A DNA stretch of 64,000 nt from Butyrivibrio sp. XPD2006 (GCF_000420865.1 NZ_ATVT01000004.1:153718-217717), one strand, 5' to 3'. Shown: positions 23,341 to 32,778, counted from the stretch's first letter. The notes: a model not told the origin generated them from the letters alone. Program-made: numbers and translations.

Positions 23341-24990
23341 TCAGTCGTTCAAAAACCAGCCGTTTCTAGACAGGAATGTTCTGTTTGTTACAAGGGCATT
23401 TACGTCCTGTCCAATAATCTGTGATGCCTGTGCCTTAACTGCAGCAGCATTTCCTGTTCCAAGATTTTTGTAAGCATCATAAGACATCTTCTTGCTGCCG
23501 TCAAGGTTCTTAAGTCCCTGAGCTATATGACTCTCCATCTCGTGGGCATCGTCAGTCTCTCTAAAGAGAATGAAGCTTGTGATGTAAGGGTTGTTCTCAG
23601 CCATTGTGTAGGCATATACGATAGATGCCAGCTGTGCATCCTCGCCAAAGCTTGATGTATAACCAATCTCTGAGAGAGAAATATTTCTGACCTGTCCCGC
23701 AGGATTGAGGAAGGATGCCTGACACATGTAATCTGTAAGGATGTAAACGTTCTCCATTGTAATGTATGGAGTTGAAAGTGATGTGTTTACATACTGTGAC
23801 TGCTGCTTCCACGCGTATGGATCAAAGAGAGGTGCATTGTATGGATGAACTGAAAGTGACCAGTCAATGTTACCCTCACGGTTGATGTAATAGTTGAATC
23901 TGTCCATGTACTCCTTTGAAAGGAAGCATCCAGGATTTGACTTTCTGTTCCACTCCTGATCGAAAGATGTGTAAACTCTTGCATTGGCGTTTACAGACTT
24001 AATCTCGTTGTAGAAAATACGGAAAGCCTTAACATACTCACTTACGTTGAGCTCGATATTTGTTGAATTGAGGTAATACCACTCGGTTCTTGCGTTTACT
24101 TCGTTGCCGATAACCCAGTTATCAACTGTTCCGTAAGCGCCGCCTGAATATCTCTGAGCGAGGAAAGCTGCAATAGCCTTAAGATGCTGTGTGCCGCCGT
24201 CCTCCTTGGTATTCATGGCATATCCCGGGCAAACATGTGCATCCCTTGAAAGCGGATGGATGAGGTCTGCAGCAGCTTCTGTCTTGTTGTTGAGGATTGT
24301 CATTGTGAGCTGGAAGTTGTTGATGCTACACCAGCGAACAAAACCGTCATACTGAGCAAGAGCTGCTCCGTTGAACTGATAGTCAACGCCGTTATATGAG
24401 AAGGGAACTACATTTGATCCGTCTCCGGGTCCTACAATATCTCCCATGTAAAGGTTATAAACCATCTGAGCAACACCGAGATCTTTGAATGTAGCTGCAT
24501 CTGCGCTGTTAGGAAGGATACCCTTCATACCATGGTCATTTCTGGCAACAGTCTTGGTTGCTTTGGCTTCCGGATTGGTGATGTAATGCTCATCACTTAC
24601 CTGAACCATTGAACCACTCTTAACAGCTACAAGGAACTTCTTGGAAAGATTAGACTCAGCAGTGTAATGATTGAGCGGGAATGTAAAGGTTGCATTTGTC
24701 CCCGCTGCAGTCTCGGCAACGATCTTGCCTACACAGCCGTCCTGATAAACCTCATCTGCATAGAGGTAGAACTTACCGTCGGATGAAGACGGAACCGAAC
24801 TACATGATACATTGACAACAACGTTGTCCCCCTGAATTGTGCAGGATGTGATGCTGACCGGTCTGCCTGCTGCCTCAGCAACAGCCCCCTTGTATCCGGC
24901 AGTTACAACCGCACTCTTTGCAGCAACAGTCATAGTAACTGCAACCATTGCACCTGCAAGAATCCTTTTCATTAAACCTTTTTTCTTCAC
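23341..24990 (-). CDS. Secreted DUF5722 protein, glycoside hydrolase-like
   Basis: A 549-residue exported protein with a signal peptide (1 to about 40, MKRILAGAMVAVTMTVAAKS), a small beta domain (about 43-140) and a (beta/alpha)8-like domain. WVIGNEVNARTEW provides a plausible acid/base Glu and ISLSEIGYTSS a plausible nucleophile Glu, as in clan GH-A glycosidases. No activity is established for the DUF5722 family in my knowledge. The start is GTG, 7 bases after GGAGG, 23 bases past the flavodiiron protein stop. It has no wall-anchor motif. The close link to a redox enzyme and an AAA+ ATPase is unusual for a secreted glycosidase. Confidence 0.85.
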   Translation of the reverse strand: MKKKGLMKRILAGAMVAVTMTVAAKSAVVTAGYKGAVAEAAGRPVSITSCTIQGDNVVVNVSCSSVPSSSDGKFYLYADEVYQDGCVGKIVAETAAGTNATFTFPLNHYTAESNLSKKFLVAVKSGSMVQVSDEHYITNPEAKATKTVARNDHGMKGILPNSADAATFKDLGVAQMVYNLYMGDIVGPGDGSNVVPFSYNGVDYQFNGAALAQYDGFVRWCSINNFQLTMTILNNKTEAAADLIHPLSRDAHVCPGYAMNTKEDGGTQHLKAIAAFLAQRYSGGAYGTVDNWVIGNEVNARTEWYYLNSTNIELNVSEYVKAFRIFYNEIKSVNANARVYTSFDQEWNRKSNPGCFLSKEYMDRFNYYINREGNIDWSLSVHPYNAPLFDPYAWKQQSQYVNTSLSTPYITMENVYILTDYMCQASFLNPAGQVRNISLSEIGYTSSFGEDAQLASIVYAYTMAENNPYITSFILFRETDDAHEMESHIAQGLKNLDGSKKMSYDAYKNLGTGNAAAVKAQASQIIGQDVNALVTNRTFLSRNGWFLND

Positions 24991-25013
24991 AACAAACCTC
25001 CAACTTGTTACAC

Positions 25014-26210
25014 TTATGCGCTTACTATTGCATCAGTGAAGTTATTAAGCGCATCTGCATCTGTCGCATGAAGTGCGCTCTTGATTGTTAGTACGTTCTC
25101 AAGAACAGTTACATTCTTAAGTGCGGAAAGCTTCTCACTCATGAGCTTTCCTGTTACCGGCGCCCATGTGCCGTTCTGAGCAAGGGCAAATACCCTGTTC
25201 TGCACACCAAGTGCCGCCATATCGGTGATGAAGTTCTCCATTGGCGGATATACTCCGTTGTTGTAAGTAGGGCACATCAGGACTATCTTCCTCGCGCGCC
25301 ATACTTCACCGATCAGATATGACACATCCGTTCCGGACACATCATAAACCCTAACATTACCTGCGCCCTTATCACGGAGCTGCGCAGCCACTGCCTCTGC
25401 AGCGCTGGCTGTATGTCCGTAAAGACTGCCATATACTACTATAACACTATCTTCCTCAGATTCATAGGTGCTCCATTTCTGATATTTCCCGAGGATCACA
25501 TCAAGGTTTTTTCTCCATACGGGACCGTGAAGAGGAAGGAGCATCTGAATATCAAGTCCTGCTGCCTTTTTGAGAACAGCCTGGACCTGAGGTCCGTACT
25601 TTCCAACTATATTAGCATAATATCTTCTGGCTGAGGCAAGAAAATCTTTCTCGAAATCAAATTCATCTGCGAATATTCCGCCGTCCAGAGCTCCGAAGGT
25701 ACCAAAAGCATCTGCGGACAAAAGAGCTTTATTCTTGTCGTCATACGCAAACAATACTTCCGGCCAGTGAACCATTGGAGCTGCCACAAAACTGAAAGTA
25801 TGAGAACCTGTTGAGAGTGTATCCCCCTCTTTGACCTCAAATTTGTTAAAGTCCGCTGTCTGAGGGAAGAACTGCTGCATGAATGTAAATGTCTGCTTGC
25901 CTCCAACCACGGTTACCTCAGGGAAAAGAGCTACCACCTTATCGATAAGTGAACAGTGATCCGGCTCCATATGAAGCACTACAAGGTAATCGAGCTTTCT
26001 GCCTGCAAGAGCGTCTTTCAGATTCTCAATATACTGGTCAGCTACGGTAATGTCTGCCGTATCGAATACTGCAGTCTTATCATCATCTATAAAATAGCTG
26101 TTATAAGATACCCCCTCCGGAATCGGGAAAATGTTCTCAAATCTCTCAAGTCTTCTGTCGCTTCCTCCGATCCAGAAAATTCCGTCTGCAACTTTTTTAA
26201 TTCCCTTCAT
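25014..26210 (-). CDS. FprA-type flavodiiron protein (A-type flavoprotein)
   Basis: A 398-residue enzyme with an N-terminal metallo-beta-lactamase-like diiron domain and a C-terminal flavodoxin domain (from about 258, VIVVYGSLYGHTASAAEAVA). Diiron ligands are visible in HMEPDH (80-85), the MVHWPE histidine and LPLHGPVW. Such proteins reduce O2 to water or NO to N2O in anaerobes, receiving electrons from rubredoxin or a flavin reductase. A flavin reductase-like gene lies in the same gene string (30708-31214). It follows the hybrid kinase by 23 bases. Confidence 0.95.
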   Translation of the reverse strand: MKGIKKVADGIFWIGGSDRRLERFENIFPIPEGVSYNSYFIDDDKTAVFDTADITVADQYIENLKDALAGRKLDYLVVLHMEPDHCSLIDKVVALFPEVTVVGGKQTFTFMQQFFPQTADFNKFEVKEGDTLSTGSHTFSFVAAPMVHWPEVLFAYDDKNKALLSADAFGTFGALDGGIFADEFDFEKDFLASARRYYANIVGKYGPQVQAVLKKAAGLDIQMLLPLHGPVWRKNLDVILGKYQKWSTYESEEDSVIVVYGSLYGHTASAAEAVAAQLRDKGAGNVRVYDVSGTDVSYLIGEVWRARKIVLMCPTYNNGVYPPMENFITDMAALGVQNRVFALAQNGTWAPVTGKLMSEKLSALKNVTVLENVLTIKSALHATDADALNNFTDAIVSA

Positions 26211-26233
26211 GTCAAAAACTCCTCTCTGATGTT

Positions 26234-29200
26234 TTATTTTTTGAACTCGCTGATAGTCTTTTCAACCACCTTAATGTCGATAGGCTTTGTAACATGTGCA
26301 TTCATTCCGGCATCAAAAGCCTGCTGAACATCGTCTGCGTATGCATTCGCCGTCATGGCTATGATAGGAATTCTCTGGGCCCAGTCGGTACCCAGCGCTC
26401 TTATGGCTGCTGCCGCCTCATATCCGTTCATAACAGGCATCTGAATATCCATAAGTATCATATCATAGTCGCCTTCATTTGCGGCTTTAAACATTTCAAC
26501 AACTTCCTGACCGTTAACGCCTCTTGTAACTTTAGCCCCGTACATATCCATGAGCTCGATGAGGATATCGGCGTTGATATCGTTGTCCTCCGCAGCAAGG
26601 AACTTCATGCCCTCAAGAGGATTCTTGGGTTCTTCTTCAGGCCCTGTCTCTATCTTGGCTATCCTGTCTATTGTTGATCTTAAATTGTACGGCAGAACAG
26701 GCTTTTGCATAACCTCATTACAGCCGGCCTCTCTGAGAGCATCCTCATTTTTCTCAAAGAAGTCAGTTACTGCAAGAATTACACTATGATGGCTCTTATC
26801 TTTCTTTCTGATATTCCTTATCAGCTCGGCAGGTTCCATATCATCATAGTTTTCATCCACAATTATAAGGTCGTAAGCCTTTCCCTCATCCGCCATCTCC
26901 TCTACCAGTTTGAGGGCTTCATATCCGCCGGTGGCCACCGTAGAATCAAGCAGATCATTTTTGTATTTTTGCTTATAAACCTTATCATCTGACATGCTTC
27001 CGTTGACAGTAAGCAGTGTACGCATTCCATGGGCCTTCCAGAAATCCACGTTCTGAGTCTCTACAGCCTTAAGACGCAGATTTACAATGAAGGTACTTCC
27101 CTTTCCTTCCTCTGACTCAACCCTGATGGTTCCGCCCATCAGTTCAACCAGACTCTTGGTTATAGCCATACCAAGTCCTGTTCCCTGAATAGTCTTGGTT
27201 GCGCCCTTTTCCTCTCTGGAGAACGCATCAAATATCTTGTCCTTATACTCAGGCTTCATACCAATTCCATTATCAGCTATTGTGAACTTCACATTCTGGT
27301 ATCCTTCTGAAGAAGAATCCGACTCTGATATTGTAAAATCGATCTTCCCGCCTTCAGGTGTGTATTTCACTGCATTTCCGAGAATGTTCATAAGGATCTC
27401 ATTGACCCTCTGCTTATCAGCCATGAAAATATCATGCTGCATGTTTTCAATCTTTACAGTATAGGTCTGATCCTTAGCCTTTGCCTGGAAGCTGATTACA
27501 GAGTTGATCTCCTCAAGAAGCAGTCCTAAAGCCATCTCCTGAATATCCAGAGTGGTCTTGCCCGACTCGATCTTACTCATATCAAGGACATCATTAAGAA
27601 GTGCCAAAAGATTATGAGACGCCAATGATATCTTATATGTATACTCTTTTACTTTATCAGGCTCATCCGCATGTTTATCAATAAGCAGATTAAAGCCTGT
27701 AATGGCATTCATAGGTGTCCTGAAGTCATGAGACATGTTGGCCAAAAAGCTTGTCTTGGCCTTATTTGCGGTCTCAGCTGCACTGAGGGCTTCCTGAAGC
27801 TGGTGATTACGCCTGAACTCCTGAGTTCTGTCATAGAGAGCCACAGCCATTCTTTTGCCGCCGTCATCAATGGTGGATACAATAACACCACGATAGTACA
27901 GATGCTCATTTGTCCTGACGTTCTCAAATCTTATCTCGTCAAATATCTGTGTTTCGCCTGTTTTCCTTGCGTCTTCAAATCCTTTGCTCAGCCTCTTTTC
28001 CTCTCCTTCTCTCTGAGCCTTAACAAGGTTTCTTATATCCTCCTTAAGCTCATCCATCGGAATTCCAAGGACGGTCTCAGCATTGGCTGTTATAAAGCTT
28101 GGCGCATACCCGTCTCCGCTGATAACGGCGAGGATATCATTGTTCTTCTCAACCACAAAGTCAAAGAGCCACTCTCTGTAATGGATATCGTTATCCTTGA
28201 GCATGAGCTGCTCTTTATTCATCTTGTCAATCTCCCGAACCATGTTGTTCAGGGTTATTGCCATGGATTCCATGGAATCGGAGAGCTGTCCCAGCTCATC
28301 TATATGGTCATCGGGATTCTTGACATCGAAATTACCCTTTTCGATCTCATGCGCCATATCGTTGATCCTGGCAATTCTCTTGCCGAATTTATTTGCAAAC
28401 CTTTGGCCGAATATAAATGCCGCCAGGAAAAGAACCAGCGCAATTACAATGACTGAAAGAAGAATGCTGTAAACGTCAGCTGTGATCTCATTTCTGTCCA
28501 CATAGTAGTATAAGGTCCAGCCGTTTGCTGTATCCTCCGACTCGGCAATGAAGTATTCACTGGTGGCATGGAACTCTTCCACTTCCCCTGTCCTGATATT
28601 TTCTAATATTCTCTCTTCCAGGTCCGAATTATCTATCTTTCTGTGATTGATAGTCTTTCCTCTTCGGTCCAGAATTATGATTCCGTTATTGAGGTATCCC
28701 GACTTGTTGACGATAGAAAAGAACTCACTCTCTTTGACCTTCAGAGCGATCATGCCGATGCGTTTTGAGGAAGTTGCTGAATCTAGCAGCGCCTTTATCA
28801 GATACACTCCGCCTTCATCGTCAACATCCCAATAAGCACCGTACTCATGCCCGGTCTCCTCATACCACTCCTGTTCTTTATCGGTTACAGGCTTAAGAAG
28901 GAAATCTCCCATATGCTCGCCATCAATAAGGTCTGAATATATGGTAATGGACTCAATATTGGTATCGCTGCTGAGATAATACCATATAAGGGGCTCTATC
29001 TCGTCGTTGAGCTCCTCCGTCAGGGTGTATGGATCAATGCGCACTCTCTCCAGAGCTTTTCTGAAGTCATCCTCATAGGAAAAGAACTTTACGACGTCAT
29101 TTTCTTTTTTGACACCGTTTTCTATACCATAGGAAATAACATCCACGTTTCCTATCATGGCAATCTTGGTCTGTTCGATAAGATTGTTTCTGGCAACGAT

Positions 29201-29320
29201 ATAGGAATAGCTGCCCAGCAATATGATGGGAATAATGATAAGCAGGGCAAAGACCCTTATAAGAGTCTTTCTTATGCTGTCCGCGTATCCGAACTTTCCG
29301 ATCCTTTTAATCCTTCTCAT
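26234..29320 (-). CDS. Hybrid sensor histidine kinase with two receiver domains
   Basis: A 1028-residue membrane kinase. TM1 about 20-42, extracellular Cache-like sensor about 45-285, TM2 about 285-306, HAMP about 307-365, PAS about 385-500, HisKA with His531 in MSHDFRTPMN, HATPase with N box ILGNAVKYTPEGG and G boxes DNGIGM and GTGLGM, then two receivers. Receiver 1 (about 765-885) keeps Asp822 and Lys873 but lacks the N-terminal acidic pair, so it is probably degenerate. Receiver 2 (about 905-1025) is complete (Glu911/Asp912, Asp958, Thr980, Lys1012). No DNA-binding output is present. It follows a solute-binding protein gene by 22 bases, suggesting that the binding protein delivers the signal. 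Confidence 0.93.
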   Translation of the reverse strand: MRRIKRIGKFGYADSIRKTLIRVFALLIIIPIILLGSYSYIVARNNLIEQTKIAMIGNVDVISYGIENGVKKENDVVKFFSYEDDFRKALERVRIDPYTLTEELNDEIEPLIWYYLSSDTNIESITIYSDLIDGEHMGDFLLKPVTDKEQEWYEETGHEYGAYWDVDDEGGVYLIKALLDSATSSKRIGMIALKVKESEFFSIVNKSGYLNNGIIILDRRGKTINHRKIDNSDLEERILENIRTGEVEEFHATSEYFIAESEDTANGWTLYYYVDRNEITADVYSILLSVIVIALVLFLAAFIFGQRFANKFGKRIARINDMAHEIEKGNFDVKNPDDHIDELGQLSDSMESMAITLNNMVREIDKMNKEQLMLKDNDIHYREWLFDFVVEKNNDILAVISGDGYAPSFITANAETVLGIPMDELKEDIRNLVKAQREGEEKRLSKGFEDARKTGETQIFDEIRFENVRTNEHLYYRGVIVSTIDDGGKRMAVALYDRTQEFRRNHQLQEALSAAETANKAKTSFLANMSHDFRTPMNAITGFNLLIDKHADEPDKVKEYTYKISLASHNLLALLNDVLDMSKIESGKTTLDIQEMALGLLLEEINSVISFQAKAKDQTYTVKIENMQHDIFMADKQRVNEILMNILGNAVKYTPEGGKIDFTISESDSSSEGYQNVKFTIADNGIGMKPEYKDKIFDAFSREEKGATKTIQGTGLGMAITKSLVELMGGTIRVESEEGKGSTFIVNLRLKAVETQNVDFWKAHGMRTLLTVNGSMSDDKVYKQKYKNDLLDSTVATGGYEALKLVEEMADEGKAYDLIIVDENYDDMEPAELIRNIRKKDKSHHSVILAVTDFFEKNEDALREAGCNEVMQKPVLPYNLRSTIDRIAKIETGPEEEPKNPLEGMKFLAAEDNDINADILIELMDMYGAKVTRGVNGQEVVEMFKAANEGDYDMILMDIQMPVMNGYEAAAAIRALGTDWAQRIPIIAMTANAYADDVQQAFDAGMNAHVTKPIDIKVVEKTISEFKK

Positions 29321-29342
29321 ATCCTTTGTTGCTCCTTATTTG

Positions 29343-30686
29343 TCACTCGTGAAGTATCTCGTACACAAGCTTGTCGACATTTGACAGTGCCATTTCAAGA
29401 CTCTCTCTCTTTAAAAGAACCTTTTGAAGCTCTCGGCCATAGGTATAATGAACACGTCTGTTGAGGTCCTGTCCCCAATCCATCCATGGCGTATATACCA
29501 GTTCCTTTTTATAACAATCCTCTATTCCCTTAAAAGCCTCATCAACATTAAAGGCTGTATCCTCGAGATATGTCTGGCTTCCCGGACGGTCCTTCCAAAG
29601 AGCTTCCTGACCTTTAACTCTTGCAAGGGATGCCAGTACTTCTTTTGCCTTATCATAATTCATAGCGTTTGCGTTGAGTGCAAATCCAAGGTCGCATCCG
29701 CCAATTATAGCCATTCCTTCGCCTTCGGTCCCGAAATACGGAAGTGTTCCGATGTTCATATCGGGTCTTGCCTCCCTGATAGCAACATATGTTTCCGGCG
29801 TTCCTACTATCATGGCTGCTTCTTCGCTTACAAACTCTTCAATAGCTCTTTTTCCATCTATAGTGTACATATCAGCCGTAAGCACCCTGTGCTCTATAAG
29901 AGTCTCCCAGTCCTTCATGTATGGACGCAGCTCATCTGAAAATGTAGCTCTGCCGTACTGGAGCCTTGCGCCAAATCCGCTTCCTCTGTCGGTTGAGAAG
30001 TAATTGGCAGAAAGCACTCCCAATGCGCTGTTCGCAAATCCGTAAGGATCTTTTAAGCTGGCTGCAAGTGGCCTTATCTTGCGCACTACCCTGAAGTAGT
30101 CGCAGGCACCGATAAAAGTGCTGAAATCCGTTGGAACAGCGGCTCCCTTGGCCGTAAACATGTCTTTGTTGTAAAAAATGCATTCAAGGTCCGAAGTGTT
30201 GGGAACAGCATAAACTGCATTTCCGTAGCCGAAAGCCACCTTGGCTTCCATGTTAAACTTCTCGGTAATATCCGACAGATTTGCAATATATCCTGTCATA
30301 GCATGTTTTTCTGCCATCTCTCCGGTAACGTAAATAATATCCGGAGCCCCCTTATATGAGAGCTTCGAATCCATAATGGGCTCGTAGTTACTCTTCCCGA
30401 TATATTCAAATACAAAATTATAATTTGGAAATTCTCCGGCCAGATAGGCCTTAAGATTAGTTAGATTATCTTCGGTATACCATGTACCGATCCTGATTGT
30501 TGTAGTTTCATCAGCAGATTCCAAATCCGCCTCGGAATCTGCTCCTTTAAGGACATGGACCTCCTGATTCTCCGCACCAAAAGACAGGCTCGCTTTTGTG
30601 GGAATCATGCCACTAAACGCACCTGTCAGAACAGCTACTGCGGAAAAAATACTTACAAAGATCTTTCTTGGATTCCTGCTCTTCAT
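29343..30686 (-). CDS. Extracellular solute-binding protein (ABC sugar-type), no transporter partner
   Basis: A 447-residue exported protein with a signal peptide (1 to about 33) and a family 1 solute-binding fold: TIRIGTWYTEDNL start of the mature core, the hinge-associated AVPNTSDLECIFYNKDMF, and an EGEGMAIIGGCDLGFA region. There is no lipobox cysteine, so anchoring is unclear, which is unusual for a Gram-positive binding protein. No permease or ATPase gene is adjacent. The next gene is a hybrid kinase with an extracellular sensor domain, so it may act as a sensory accessory protein rather than in transport (inference). Confidence 0.85.
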   Translation of the reverse strand: MKSRNPRKIFVSIFSAVAVLTGAFSGMIPTKASLSFGAENQEVHVLKGADSEADLESADETTTIRIGTWYTEDNLTNLKAYLAGEFPNYNFVFEYIGKSNYEPIMDSKLSYKGAPDIIYVTGEMAEKHAMTGYIANLSDITEKFNMEAKVAFGYGNAVYAVPNTSDLECIFYNKDMFTAKGAAVPTDFSTFIGACDYFRVVRKIRPLAASLKDPYGFANSALGVLSANYFSTDRGSGFGARLQYGRATFSDELRPYMKDWETLIEHRVLTADMYTIDGKRAIEEFVSEEAAMIVGTPETYVAIREARPDMNIGTLPYFGTEGEGMAIIGGCDLGFALNANAMNYDKAKEVLASLARVKGQEALWKDRPGSQTYLEDTAFNVDEAFKGIEDCYKKELVYTPWMDWGQDLNRRVHYTYGRELQKVLLKRESLEMALSNVDKLVYEILHE

Positions 30687-30707
30687 ATGTCCCTCATAAG
30701 GATAGAC

Positions 30708-31214
30708 TTATCTGATCATGATCTTCTTAATCTCCCCAACGTAGACGATATGATATTCACCGTTTTTTTCAAACTCATCCACCAGACTCTTGTCTACAAA
30801 GCCATCCTCCCTGAACTCTTTTTTGTAGAGTACTTTTGCTGTTATGACATTGTCGGCTTCATCAATAAAAGGTATCCCATCATCGTAGTTAACTGTCAGA
30901 CGGGCACCTGCAATCTTATCTTCCGCTCTTCCGGAAACAGCTTCAAGATACTTAAAGGCTCCTCTGAATTCCTGCTGATTAAGAAAGCTCAGCGAAAATT
31001 CACCGGACTCATCAAGAAGCTCACTTGTGTACCTTCCACCGCGAAGGAAAATGTAAACCACTCTCTTATTCCAGAGAAAACCTGCGCCACCCCATTTGGC
31101 CGTGGTTGTGTTTACCTTGCCTCCGCTTCCTGCTGTCACAAGAAATTTGGTACCGTCAAAAGTATAAGCTCCCTGCTCGATATCGACAGGATCAACCGGC
31201 TGAAAAACGTGCAT
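30708..31214 (-). CDS. Flavin reductase-like FMN-binding protein
   Basis: A 168-residue split-barrel flavoprotein of the flavin reductase domain family. Visible features are the N-terminal KFLVTAGSGGKVNTTTAKWGGAGFLWNKRVV, split here as strand-turn-strand around the flavin phosphate, and a GEFSLSFLNQQEF helix start. These proteins bind FMN and pass electrons from NAD(P)H or serve as small redox carriers. It is encoded 21 bases before the solute-binding protein and in the same string as the FprA flavodiiron protein, so it could be an electron donor to it (inference). Confidence 0.85.
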   Translation of the reverse strand: MHVFQPVDPVDIEQGAYTFDGTKFLVTAGSGGKVNTTTAKWGGAGFLWNKRVVYIFLRGGRYTSELLDESGEFSLSFLNQQEFRGAFKYLEAVSGRAEDKIAGARLTVNYDDGIPFIDEADNVITAKVLYKKEFREDGFVDKSLVDEFEKNGEYHIVYVGEIKKIMIR

Positions 31215-31246
31215 GTATACCCTCCATTTCTCATTAGAGCGCCGAG

Positions 31247-31750
31247 TCAGAAGTCCCTGATGGTATCCTCCTCGGTAAGTCCTGTGTTCTCTATGTTCAT
31301 TATCGTTACATCGTAACTTATTTCACTGTTCACTATAATAGTAACACGGTCTCCTACCCTATGTCCAAGCAATTGTTTGCCCAGAGGAGATTCAATGCTG
31401 ATAAGGCCTTTTAAGGAATTTTTCCTCATGGTGGTCACCACCTTGTAGGTCTCAATACTGCCGTCATCTTCCATTCTGATGGTCACAGTCTTATTCATTC
31501 CCACTTCGTCATCTTTAGTATTATCGTCAATAACGCGCGCTGTCTTTATCATTCTCTCCAAAAATCTGATCCTGCTCTCATTCTGATTCTTGGCTTTTTT
31601 GGCTGCGTAGTACTCGAAATTCTCTGAGAGATCGCCCTGGGCTCTGGCCTCTTTTACATGCTCGAGAAGCTCTTTTCTGACAACAACCTTGCGATGTACG
31701 ATCTCCGCTTCCATATCTTCGATATCTTTTTTGGTAAGTTCGTTATTCAT
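31247..31750 (-). CDS. greA: GreA/GreB-family transcription elongation factor
   Basis: A 167-residue protein with the N-terminal coiled coil (about 1-80) that enters the RNA polymerase secondary channel, carrying the acidic tip motif ARAQGDLSENFEYYAAK, and a C-terminal FKBP-like domain with SPLGKQLLGHRVGD. It stimulates transcript cleavage by stalled polymerase. I chose ATG 31750, preceded by AGGGG about 10 bases away; longer reading enters the aldolase terminator and the aldolase gene in another frame. It heads the seven-gene minus-strand string and follows the aldolase terminator. Confidence 0.92.
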   Translation of the reverse strand: MNNELTKKDIEDMEAEIVHRKVVVRKELLEHVKEARAQGDLSENFEYYAAKKAKNQNESRIRFLERMIKTARVIDDNTKDDEVGMNKTVTIRMEDDGSIETYKVVTTMRKNSLKGLISIESPLGKQLLGHRVGDRVTIIVNSEISYDVTIMNIENTGLTEEDTIRDF

Positions 31751-31782
31751 TTCATGTATACCCCTGATCTGTAAACTTGTAA

Positions 31783-31818
31783 GAAAAAAGAAGGGTAAAG
31801 CCTTGGCTCTACCCTTCC
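31783..31818 (-). terminator. Terminator of the aldolase gene
   Basis: On the minus strand GAAGGGTAGAGCC pairs with GGCTTTACCCTTC (loop AA) and is followed by TTTTTTC. It separates fba from the GreA-type gene. Confidence 0.85.
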
Positions 31819-31841
31819 GGAAAATTCTGCTATAACCTGAA

Positions 31842-32705
31842 TCAAGCCTTGCCAACTGATCCAAAGAGCTCCATCTTCTCCTTAACTGTAGCCTTGATAG
31901 CCTCAGCGCCGGGAGCAAGAAGCTTACGTGGGTCAAATCCCTTTCCTTCAAGATCCTTGCCTGCCTCGATGTATTTACGAGTTGCATCTGCGAAGGAAAG
32001 CTGACACTCTGTATTTACGTTGATCTTGGATACACCAAGGTCGATAGCCTTCTTGATCATGTCTGAAGGAATTCCTGTGCCGCCGTGAAGAACAAGAGGC
32101 ATAACTCCTGTCTCTTTCTGAATTGCATCAAGAACGTCGAATCTAAGTCCAGGCCATCCCTCAGGATACTTACCATGGATGTTACCGATTCCTGCTGCAA
32201 GCATATCTACGCCGAGATCAGCGATTCTCTTGCACTCTGCAGGATCTGCGCACTCGCCCATTCCTACAACGCCGTCTTCCTCGCCGCCGATTGATCCAAC
32301 CTCAGCCTCGATTGAAAGGCCAAGCTGATGAGCTACGTTAACGAGCTCCTGTGTCTTAGCAACGTTCTCCTCGATATCGTAGTGAGAACCGTCGAACATG
32401 ATGGATGTGAATCCGGCCTTGATGCACTTGTAGCATCCTTCGTATGTGCCGTGGTCAAGGTGAAGAGCAACAGGAACAGTGATTCCGAGGTTCTTGTCCA
32501 TCTCTCTTACCATAGCTGCAACAGTGCTGAAACCTGTCATGTACTTACCTGCACCCTCAGATACACCAAGGATTACAGGGCTCTTAAGTTCTTCTGCTGT
32601 TAAAAGAACTGACTTTGTCCACTCAAGGTTGTTGATGTTGAACTGACCAACTGCATAGTGGCCTTCTTTTGCTTTTACAAGCATGTCTTTTGCAGATACT
32701 AACAT
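31842..32705 (-). CDS. fba: Class II fructose-1,6-bisphosphate aldolase
   Basis: A 287-residue zinc-dependent aldolase that interconverts fructose 1,6-bisphosphate with dihydroxyacetone phosphate and glyceraldehyde 3-phosphate in glycolysis. Zinc and substrate motifs are clear: VALHLDHGT, EAEVGSIGG, GNIHGKYP, PLVLHGGTGI and KINVNTE. Length is normal. The start has GGGGAG upstream. It has its own promoter and terminator and is probably monocistronic and highly expressed. Tagatose-bisphosphate aldolases are close relatives, but the glycolytic role is much more likely in a single-copy housekeeping context. Confidence 0.95.
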   Translation of the reverse strand: MLVSAKDMLVKAKEGHYAVGQFNINNLEWTKSVLLTAEELKSPVILGVSEGAGKYMTGFSTVAAMVREMDKNLGITVPVALHLDHGTYEGCYKCIKAGFTSIMFDGSHYDIEENVAKTQELVNVAHQLGLSIEAEVGSIGGEEDGVVGMGECADPAECKRIADLGVDMLAAGIGNIHGKYPEGWPGLRFDVLDAIQKETGVMPLVLHGGTGIPSDMIKKAIDLGVSKINVNTECQLSFADATRKYIEAGKDLEGKGFDPRKLLAPGAEAIKATVKEKMELFGSVGKA

Positions 32706-32737
32706 TTTGTTTCTCCCCTTTATAATTGATAGTTTTG

Positions 32738-32778
32738 ATGGTTACAACCATTATATACTTGTTGTTTTGTTTAATCAA
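32738..32778 (-). promoter_or_regulatory. Promoter of fba with palindrome at the start site
   Basis: On the minus strand TTGATT (32778-32773), 17-base spacer, TATAAT (32755-32750). A dyad ATGGTT-AC-AACCAT (32738-32751) overlaps the -10 and the expected start of transcription and could be an operator. The -35 element touches the GH13 stop codon (32771-32773). Confidence 0.6.

Noticed and set aside
24839..25039. Short plus-strand frame over the start of the DUF5722 gene
   Set aside because: Antisense to a signal peptide, which gives hydrophobic-looking shadow frames; no ribosome binding site.
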